A stretch of 64,000 nucleotides of DNA. It comes from Oceanitalea stevensii. Its GTDB lineage: Bacteria; Actinomycetota; Actinomycetes; Actinomycetales; Actinomycetaceae. Under the pieces are notes generated by a model, which was not told the origin of the DNA, did no database searches, and worked only from the letters and a program-made list of their open reading frames with translations. This document shows positions 55,187-61,801 of this stretch, piece by piece; position 1 is the first letter of the stretch, and each line of letters starts with the position of its first letter. Location of the stretch: positions 131,232-195,231 of the forward strand of contig NZ_JACSPO010000005.1 in assembly GCF_014837105.1 (NCBI RefSeq), given 5' to 3'. A program made the translations under genes and the position numbers.

Positions 55187-56316
55187 CGTCCGACCTCGAC
55201 CCAGGTCCGGGAGGCGGCGGAGCGGACGACGGCGTCGGCCAGCAGGGTGGCGCGCAGCCCGTCGTCGAAGGTCGGCAGCCCGTCGACGGACTCGCCGGCG
55301 ATGGTGCGGGCGGTGTCCGCGACGAAGCTGGAGAAGCACTCCTGGTAGCCCTGCGGGTGCCCGGCGGGCACGCGGGCGTACTGCGCGGCGGGGCCGGAGA
55401 GGGTGTCGGGGTCACGCACGAGCAGGCGTGAGCCGTCGCGGGCGCCGTGCCACAGCTTCTCCGACTCCTCCTGGTCGAAGGCGATGGTCGAGGAGGCCCC
55501 GGAGACCTCGAGGAACAGGCGGTTCTTCCGGCCGGGTGAGACCTGGGAGATGGTGGCCGTGCCGACGACCCCCTTCTCGGTCTCGAGCTGGAGGGCGACG
55601 AGGTCCTCGGTGTCGACCGTCGCCCGGTCCGTGCCTCGCTCGGCGTTGACGGTGGCGCTGGTCGCGCTGACGGCGGAGATGCGGTCCCCGGTGACGAACT
55701 CGAGGAGGTCGCACCAGTGGGAGCCGATGTCCCCGAAGGCGCGGGTCGCCCCGCCGAGGCGGGCGTCGACCCGCCAGTTGTCGTCCTCCGGCCCGGCGAG
55801 CCAGTCCTGGAGGTAGGAGCCGTGGGCGAGGACGACACGGCCGAGCTCGCCGCGCCGGACCATCTCGCGGGCCTCGCGGACCATCGGGTGGAAGCGGTAG
55901 ACGAAGGGCACCGCGCCGACGAGACCGGCAGCCGCGGCGGCCTCGCGCATCTGCGCGGCGTCCTCCGGGGTGGTGGCGAGCGGCTTCTCGCACACGACGT
56001 GCTTGCCGGCGGCGAGCGCTCGCATGGTCAGCTCGTGGTGCAGGTAGTTGGGCGTGCAGACGTGGATGACGTCGACGTCGTCGGAGGCGAGGAGCTCGTC
56101 GACGTCGCTGAACAGTCGCGTGGCGAGGAGCTCGTCGGCGGCCTGCGCGGAGCGCCCCTCGCTGCTCGCCACCACCCCGACGACCTCTCCGCCGTTCACC
56201 CGCACGGCGCGCGCGTGCACGCCGCCCATGAATCCGGCTCCGACAATTCCTGCGCGGTAGCTGCCAACGCTGGCAGCCTCGCGTCCCCGGTCTGCTGTGA
56301 CCCCCGTAACAGGCAT
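55183..56316 (-). CDS. Gfo/Idh/MocA-family sugar oxidoreductase
   Basis: A 377-residue NAD(P)-dependent dehydrogenase, first gene of the operon. Rossmann motif AGIVGAGFMGGVHA, VCEKPLATT with the catalytic Lys, and GDIGSHWCDLLEFVTG with the catalytic His region. Relatives such as ThuB and YcjS oxidise glycosides at C3, others act on inositol or glucose-fructose. The ATG at 56316 has TACGGT 7 nt upstream and TTGACA 18 bp before that, so transcription likely starts at or next to the start codon. Its co-expression with a ThuA-containing protein supports 3-keto sugar metabolism. Confidence 0.92.
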   Translation of the reverse strand: MPVTGVTADRGREAASVGSYRAGIVGAGFMGGVHARAVRVNGGEVVGVVASSEGRSAQAADELLATRLFSDVDELLASDDVDVIHVCTPNYLHHELTMRALAAGKHVVCEKPLATTPEDAAQMREAAAAAGLVGAVPFVYRFHPMVREAREMVRRGELGRVVLAHGSYLQDWLAGPEDDNWRVDARLGGATRAFGDIGSHWCDLLEFVTGDRISAVSATSATVNAERGTDRATVDTEDLVALQLETEKGVVGTATISQVSPGRKNRLFLEVSGASSTIAFDQEESEKLWHGARDGSRLLVRDPDTLSGPAAQYARVPAGHPQGYQECFSSFVADTARTIAGESVDGLPTFDDGLRATLLADAVVRSAASRTWVEVGR

Positions 56317-56323
56317 GGCTAGG

Positions 56324-56353
56324 ACCGTACGGAGGACTTAGGTCACATGTCAA
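56324..56353 (-). promoter_or_regulatory. Promoter of the seven-gene sugar operon
   Basis: On the minus strand: TTGACA (56348-56353), 18 bp, TACGGT (56324-56329), then 7 nt to the ATG of the dehydrogenase gene. The -35 overlaps the TCACATGTCA motif. Confidence 0.75.
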
Positions 56354-56385
56354 GCAAAAGCCGCAATATCAACATCGGACATGTG
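56343..56385. promoter_or_regulatory. Inverted repeat operator over the operon -35
   Basis: CACATGTC (56344-56351) and GACATGTG (56378-56385) are perfect 8-bp arms, 26 bp apart; the first overlaps the -35. Each contains the palindrome ACATGT. No regulator gene is present in the operon, so the binding protein lies elsewhere. Confidence 0.55.
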
Positions 56386-56554
56386 GTCGACAATTACGTC
56401 AGGCCATCCGACAAAAGTCCGGGTCCGCTCGCCCCACCGGCCGGCCCGACACATACTGCGGCGCAGCGCTCATCGACCGTGCGCGCGAGCCGATCATCCG
56501 AGGGGATGGCCGACCCGCCCCGGGTCGTCGTCCCTCACACCATCGGGAGTGCCT

Positions 56555-58150
56555 GTGTACCGCCGTCTCGTCCGCGCCGCCGTCGTCGGACTCGCCGCGA
56601 TCGGGCTGGTGGCGGCCGGCGCCCTCGCGCCCGCGTCGGCCGACTCCACCGGCGGCTCGGGGGGCTCGCGGACCAACCGGCTCGACGTCCCGTTCACCTC
56701 CAGCGGCTACCGGTCGAGCTACCACATCTTCGCCGCGGGCCTGGACTGGTCACGCCCCGTGGGCCTGCTCGTCTACACCGACGGCTCGGGCGGTCTGGGG
56801 CTGGACCAGCCGAACAGCGACTTCCTCCTGGACGCCGACGGCAGCAAGGGCCTGGTCGCCGTCGCGCGGAAGCACAACATGCTCCTCGTGACCCCCGAGG
56901 CCCCCGGGCCGGACTGCGACGACTCCGACAACTGCTGGTACGACGTCGCGCACGCCCCGGGCAAGGCGCGCTGGTCCTCCGACCTCCTCGCCCGGGTGAA
57001 GTCCCAGTACGACATCGACCTCGATCGCGTCGTCATCGCCGGCTACTCCTCCGGCGCGCAGTGGGCCACCCGCTTCTTCCTGCCCGCCCACGGCGAGGCG
57101 CACTCGGTCGACCTCGCGATCGCCATCTCCTACGGCGGCTCGCCCGTGGGCACCGCCCGGTTCTCGCCCGGCTACAAGGCCTCGACCGTCGTCTCCTTCG
57201 ACACCGGGACGGCGGACGAGGACGGGTACACGACCAAGCCGTGGGGCGCCCGCGGCGGGTACAGCTGGTACACCCGCAACGGCTTCACCACGGACGCGAC
57301 GTGGGTGGCCCGCGAGGACCACTACCGCTGGGGCCAGTTCGCCCCGATCGTCGACCGCGAGATCCGGCAGCACCTGGGCGGCGCGCCCAGGCCGAGCACC
57401 CCGAAGGTGCGCGCGATCCCGGCCGAGGACGGCAGCAGCACGCGTGACATCGTCGACGGCGGGATCGGTGGCCAGGGCAACGTCTACCATCTGGCCGACA
57501 GCTTCTCGGGCAGCGCCCGGTACGTCTTCCAGTACGGCAACACCGGCGGGCGCAGCTACGTCGGCGACTGGGACGGCGACGGCCGGGACTCCCTCGCCTA
57601 CCGGGTGGGCAAGACCTTCTTCATCCGCGACATCACCAGCGCCGGCGCCCCCACGCGGGCGATCGACTACGGCCGTGCCGGGGACGCCGTCCACGTGGGC
57701 GACTGGGACGGCGACGGCGTGGACACCTTCACCGTGCGCCGCGGCCAGACGTACCACGTGAAGAACTCCGTCCAGGGCGGGGACGCGGACCACGTCATCC
57801 ACTACGGCCGCGAGCAGGACACCATCCTCGTCGGCGACTGGGACGGCAACGGCCGCGACACCTTCGCCGTGCGCCGCGGCAAGATCTACCACCTGAAGAA
57901 CGCCATCCGCGGCGGGGACGCCGACCACGTCGTCAGCTACGGACGGGCCGACGACGACGTGTACGTCGGGGACTGGGACGGCGACAGCCGCGACACCCTC
58001 ACGGTCCGCCGCGAGCGCACCTACTACGTGAAGAACGCGATCCGCGGCGGGGACGCGGACGTCGTCCTGAAGTACGGCCGCGACGAGGACACCACGCTCG
58101 TGGGCGACTGGAACGGCGACGGCAAGGACACCCTCGGCATCCGCCGCTGA
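56555..58150 (+). CDS. secreted esterase-like hydrolase with five-repeat C-terminal module
   Basis: A 531-residue exported protein. Signal peptide RRLVRAAVVGLAAIGLVAAG ending near APASA. Residues ~50-280 are an alpha/beta hydrolase resembling polyhydroxybutyrate-depolymerase/feruloyl-esterase-type enzymes: the elbow AGYSSGAQWATRF places Ser165, with GPDCDDSDNCWYD and VAREDHYRWGQFAP as likely disulfide and His regions. Residues 309-531 are five ~45-residue GDWDGDG repeats. GTG at 56555 is chosen for GGGAG 5 nt upstream; GTG at 56549 is an alternative. An ester decoration on the target glycan is a plausible substrate; this is inferred. Confidence 0.87.
   Translation: MYRRLVRAAVVGLAAIGLVAAGALAPASADSTGGSGGSRTNRLDVPFTSSGYRSSYHIFAAGLDWSRPVGLLVYTDGSGGLGLDQPNSDFLLDADGSKGLVAVARKHNMLLVTPEAPGPDCDDSDNCWYDVAHAPGKARWSSDLLARVKSQYDIDLDRVVIAGYSSGAQWATRFFLPAHGEAHSVDLAIAISYGGSPVGTARFSPGYKASTVVSFDTGTADEDGYTTKPWGARGGYSWYTRNGFTTDATWVAREDHYRWGQFAPIVDREIRQHLGGAPRPSTPKVRAIPAEDGSSTRDIVDGGIGGQGNVYHLADSFSGSARYVFQYGNTGGRSYVGDWDGDGRDSLAYRVGKTFFIRDITSAGAPTRAIDYGRAGDAVHVGDWDGDGVDTFTVRRGQTYHVKNSVQGGDADHVIHYGREQDTILVGDWDGNGRDTFAVRRGKIYHLKNAIRGGDADHVVSYGRADDDVYVGDWDGDSRDTLTVRRERTYYVKNAIRGGDADVVLKYGRDEDTTLVGDWNGDGKDTLGIRR
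57479..58147 (+). repeat. Five-repeat GDWDGDG module of the esterase
   Basis: Four repeats of 45 and a last one of 43 residues (309-531). It ends directly at GIRR with no tail. Repeat 1 is divergent (YGNTGGRSYVGDWDGDG) and repeat 4 has VRRER instead of the (V/I)QRGR of the other three modules, so this copy is the most diverged. Confidence 0.92.
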
Positions 58151-58244
58151 ACGAGAACGGTGACTCCGTCGCGACCCTCGGCTCACCCGAGGTCTGGCAC
58201 CCTCCAGCACCTACCGTCCGCGCGACTGCAGTGCTAGACATAGA

Positions 58245-58260
58245 CGTGACGCAGGTCACA
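58245..58260. promoter_or_regulatory. Crp-type operator upstream of GH3 gene
   Basis: CGTGACGCAGGTCACA matches TGTGA-N6-TCACA except for the first base. It is 39 bp before the GH3 start codon. Suggests carbon-source control of the secreted glycosidase by Crp. Confidence 0.65.
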
Positions 58261-58298
58261 AACTGTGTCCTGTGCGTGACATCGGGGGGTACTCCAGC

Positions 58299-61200
58299 AT
58301 GCGCACGTTCACCTATCGCCGAGCGGTTCCGGTCGGAGCCCTGGCACTCGCGCTCATCGCAGGGATGAGCGTCGCACCACAGGGAGCTCGAGACGCGGCG
58401 GCACAGACCGACCTGCCGTGGATGGACACCTCCCTGTCGCCCGAGGAGCGGGCAGATCTCCTGATCGACGCCATGACCCTGGACCAGAAGATTCAGCAGA
58501 TCTCCAACGAACCTGTCTACAACGAGGACCTGGACGTCGACGGCGATCCGGACACCGACGACCGCACCCGGTGGGACTGCGACTTCACCCCGGTCGGTCG
58601 CCACATCGAGGGGATCCCGGAGCTCGGCATCCCCGACTTCCGCCAGGCCAACGGCGGCACGGGAATCCGAGGGGGCGACTGCGTCCCCGAACCCGTCGCC
58701 ACAGCCCTGCCCGCCCAGGTCGCCTCCGCGGCAACCTTCAACTCCGACATCGCCTACGAGTGGGGCGAGCTCCTCGACGTCGAGCTCCGGTCGTGGGCGC
58801 ACCATGCCCTGTGGGGCCCGGGGATGAACCTCATCCGCACCCCGTACGGCGGCCGCAACAACGAGTACTTCAGTGAGGACCCGTACCTCACCGGTGTGAT
58901 GGCCTCCGAGATCATCAGGGGCGTCCAGGCCCGGGGAGTGAGCCACGCGACGGCGAAGCACTTCGCGGCCAACGAGTCGGAGTACCAGTTCGAACGGTGG
59001 ACCTCCGCCAACCGCGTGCCGTCGCGGGCGATGCACGAGCTCTACCTGCTGCCCTTCGAGATGGCGGTCAAGGACGCTGACGTCGCCTCGATCATGTGCG
59101 CCTACCCGCACGTCAACCACAGCTACAACTGCGACAGCATCCCGCTCCTGCAGGACACGCTGCGCGACCGGTGGGGCTTCGACGGCTACGTCTACTCCGA
59201 CCGGCGCGCGCAGCAGAGCACCGTCGCCTCGGTCCTCGCCGGCGTGAACGTCGAGCTCGATGAGACCGCCGAGTGGTACACCCCCGAGCTCATCAAGGCC
59301 GCCATCGCGGACGGCGAGATCACGGAGGAGCACATCGACGGGCTCCTGCGGGAGCGGTACATCGTGATGTTCGAGTACGGCGACTTCGAGGACCCGCACA
59401 CCGAGTTCCTCTGGGACGAGCTCGACCCGCTCATCGAACGGGGCGGTGAGCACGCCGAGCTGGCCAAGCAGGCGGCCGCGGAGAGCCTCGTGCTCCTGCG
59501 CAACGACGAGGACGTGCTCCCCCTCGACGCCGACGCGATCGACTCGATCGCGCTGATCGGCGCGGAGTGGTTCGCCGGTGAGGCGACCCTTCCGCCTCGC
59601 AGCGGCAACCGCGAGGAGAACATCTCGGTCATCGAGCCCTACCAGGTGACTCCTGAGGAGGGCCTTGAGGAGGTGCTCGAGGACCTCGACTCCGACGCGA
59701 CGGTGACCTACAACAGCGGTGACTCCACCGCGGAGGCCGTGGAGCTCGTCGAGGACTCCGACGTCACGATCCTCATGATCGGCGACGTCGCCCGCGAGAC
59801 CTGGGACAAGAACAGCAACTGGCGCGAGGAGAACCCGGGCGGCGGCACCAACGGTGCGGAGAACGAGATCCCGGACATCGACCTCCCGTCGGTCGAGGGG
59901 ACCAACCAGGTGCTGCTCATCGAGCGGGTGCTGGACGCCGACCCCGACACCATCGTCGTCGCCAAGACACAGGGGCAGGTCAACATGCCTCGCCTGGAGG
60001 ACATGCACACGCTGGTGCAGGCCTGGTACCCGGGCCAGGAGGACGGCGCGGTCGTCGCCGAGGCGCTCTTCGGCGTCACCAACTTCTCGGGCAAGCTGCC
60101 GGTGACCATCGGGTCCACCGACCGCGAGGCGGCCTTCGCCACCGAGCTGCAGTACCCGGGCCGGCTCGAGGACACCGGAGTTCCCGGTGGCATCGGTCGT
60201 GACCCGCTGTGCAACGACGAGGACGAGACCCCGCCCTGTGAGGAGTCCGGACCGGCACCGCAACGCGTGGTGCGGTACCTGGAGAACCTCGAGATGGGGT
60301 ACCGCTGGTACCAGGCCAACGACCTCGAGCCGGAGTTCCCCTTCGGCTTCGGCCTGTCGTACACGACCTTCGAGTACTCCGACCTCAGCGTCACGACGTC
60401 GCAGACCGGCGGGTCCCACTCGTTGCACATCGACTTCACGGTGACCAACACCGGCGACGTCGCGGGCGCCGAGGCCGCGCAGGTCTACCTCACGCTGCCG
60501 GCCGAGGCCGAGGAGCCGCCCAAGCGGCTCGTCGGCTTCGACAAGCCCTACCTGGAGCCGGGCGAGAGCGAGCGGGTCTCGGTCGTCCTCGACGAGTCGG
60601 CCTCCAACCACCCGCTGTCCTACTTCGCCCCGGACCACCCGAACGACCTCGCCAGGTGGGCCGAGGGTGACTGGGTCACCCCGGAGGGCACGTTCACGGT
60701 CCACGCGGGCTCGTCCTCGGCGGACACCCCGCTGACCCAGGACGTCGTGCTCGAGGCCGAGGAGCCGCCGGCCCAGCGCTACGGCTTCTTCCTCTCGAAC
60801 GACTGGACCGGTACGGCGCACTACGCGTTCCAGTACGGCCGGTGGACCGACGAGGTGCTGATCGGTGACTGGAACGGTGACGGGACGGACTCGATCACCG
60901 TGCGCCGCGGCGCGGACTACTTCGTCAGCAACGCCCCGCGGGGCGGGGACGCCGATCGGGTGTTCCGCTACGGCAGGCCCGACGACGTCGTCCTGGTCGG
61001 TGACTGGGACGGCAACGGCGTCGACACGCTCGCGGTACGCCGCGGCAAGACCTACCACGTGAAGAACTCCCTGCGCGGTGGTGACGCCGATGCTGTGATC
61101 CAGTACGGGCGGACCAACGATGCCGTCGTGGTCGGCGACTGGGACGGCAACGGCACCGACACCTTCGCGGTCCGCCGCGGCGCGACCTACTACGTGAAGA

Positions 61201-61466
61201 ACTCTCTCCGCGGCGGCGCCGCCGACCGGGTGTTCGTCTACGGCCGGGCCGACGACATCACGTGGGCCGGCGACTGGGACGGCGACGGACGGGACACCTT
61301 CGCGATCCAGCGAGGCCGCGTGTTCCACGTCAACAACTCGCTGTCCGGCGGTCCGGCGGACTTCGCGATCACCTACGGCCGCGTCGGCGACGAGGTCCTC
61401 GTGGGTGACTGGAACGGCGACGGGAGGGACAGCCTGGGCGTGCGCCGGGCGCCCGCGGTCGACTGA
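58299..61466 (+). CDS. secreted glycoside hydrolase family 3 with five-repeat C-terminal module
   Basis: A 1055-residue exported glycosidase. Signal peptide VPVGALALALIAGMSVAP. GH3 N-terminal domain ~40-360 with ATAKHFAANESEYQFERW and nucleophile Asp301 in GFDGYVYSDRRAQQS; GH3 C-terminal domain ~390-650 (AAAESLVLLRNDEDVLPLDA); fibronectin-III-like domain ~690-800 (FTVTNTGDVAGAEAAQVYLT). Repeats occupy 828-1052, then AVD. Likely a beta-glucosidase or beta-xylosidase outside the cell; specificity is not readable. The family SDW is SDR here. ATG at 58299 is preferred; GTG at 58272 in frame is possible. A Crp-type site precedes it. Confidence 0.94.
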   Translation: MRTFTYRRAVPVGALALALIAGMSVAPQGARDAAAQTDLPWMDTSLSPEERADLLIDAMTLDQKIQQISNEPVYNEDLDVDGDPDTDDRTRWDCDFTPVGRHIEGIPELGIPDFRQANGGTGIRGGDCVPEPVATALPAQVASAATFNSDIAYEWGELLDVELRSWAHHALWGPGMNLIRTPYGGRNNEYFSEDPYLTGVMASEIIRGVQARGVSHATAKHFAANESEYQFERWTSANRVPSRAMHELYLLPFEMAVKDADVASIMCAYPHVNHSYNCDSIPLLQDTLRDRWGFDGYVYSDRRAQQSTVASVLAGVNVELDETAEWYTPELIKAAIADGEITEEHIDGLLRERYIVMFEYGDFEDPHTEFLWDELDPLIERGGEHAELAKQAAAESLVLLRNDEDVLPLDADAIDSIALIGAEWFAGEATLPPRSGNREENISVIEPYQVTPEEGLEEVLEDLDSDATVTYNSGDSTAEAVELVEDSDVTILMIGDVARETWDKNSNWREENPGGGTNGAENEIPDIDLPSVEGTNQVLLIERVLDADPDTIVVAKTQGQVNMPRLEDMHTLVQAWYPGQEDGAVVAEALFGVTNFSGKLPVTIGSTDREAAFATELQYPGRLEDTGVPGGIGRDPLCNDEDETPPCEESGPAPQRVVRYLENLEMGYRWYQANDLEPEFPFGFGLSYTTFEYSDLSVTTSQTGGSHSLHIDFTVTNTGDVAGAEAAQVYLTLPAEAEEPPKRLVGFDKPYLEPGESERVSVVLDESASNHPLSYFAPDHPNDLARWAEGDWVTPEGTFTVHAGSSSADTPLTQDVVLEAEEPPAQRYGFFLSNDWTGTAHYAFQYGRWTDEVLIGDWNGDGTDSITVRRGADYFVSNAPRGGDADRVFRYGRPDDVVLVGDWDGNGVDTLAVRRGKTYHVKNSLRGGDADAVIQYGRTNDAVVVGDWDGNGTDTFAVRRGATYYVKNSLRGGAADRVFVYGRADDITWAGDWDGDGRDTFAIQRGRVFHVNNSLSGGPADFAITYGRVGDEVLVGDWNGDGRDSLGVRRAPAVD
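60780..61454 (+). repeat. Five-repeat GDWDGDG module of the GH3 enzyme
   Basis: Five repeats of exactly 45 codons (828-1052). Repeat 1 LSNDWTGTAHYAFQYGRW and repeat 4 AGDWDGDGRDTFAIQRGR align position by position with repeats 1 and 4 of the giant protein and the metallophosphoesterase. Confidence 0.92.
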
Positions 61467-61490
61467 CCACCTCGGGTCTCGGGACAACGA

Positions 61491-61529
61491 GAACGGCCCC
61501 AGCAGGCTCTCGCCGTGCTGGGGCCGTTC
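61491..61529. terminator. Terminator after GH3 gene
   Basis: GAACGGCCCCAGCA and TGCTGGGGCCGTTC form a perfect 14-bp stem with an 11-nt loop, followed by TGTTC. It lies 24 bp after the GH3 stop and before convergent tRNA-Arg. Confidence 0.9.
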
Positions 61530-61550
61530 TGTTCGCTGTCTCAAACGAAG

Positions 61551-61623
61551 TGCGCCCGGAGGGACTCGAACCCCCAACCTTCTGATCCGTAGTCAGATGC
61601 TCTATCCATTGAGCTACGGGCGC
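61551..61623 (-). tRNA. tRNA-Arg(ACG)
   Basis: A 73-nt cloverleaf on the minus strand. Acceptor GCGCCCG pairs with CGGGCGC, anticodon loop CTACGGA gives ACG (inosine after TadA editing), T-arm GGTTCGAGTCC. No encoded CCA. Confidence 0.97.
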
Positions 61624-61742
61624 ATCAACCCCGGAGGGCCGAGAACGAGCATAGCCGTCCTACGCCGCCGGTGAAAATCCCAGACCCCCTCCAGAGGCCG
61701 TGACTTTTACCACGCACCCCCGTCCCCCTCGCGTCCCCCCTT

Positions 61743-61787
61743 CGCCGACAGCTGGATCCCGCACCGGGCAGGATCCAGCTGTCGGCG
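61743..61787. terminator. Inverted repeat (family A) after metallophosphoesterase gene
   Basis: CGCCGACAGCTGGATCC (61743-61759) pairs perfectly over 17 bp with GGATCCAGCTGTCGGCG (61771-61787). It lies 14 bp beyond the stop at 61802. Confidence 0.82.
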
Positions 61788-61801
61788 CATGGGGTGGGTG
61801 G

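Noticed and set aside
57999-61577. A 1192-codon minus-strand frame opposite the esterase end and the GH3 gene
   Set aside because: It crosses two genes, a terminator and part of tRNA-Arg, and has shadow composition; the GH3 reading has clear domains.
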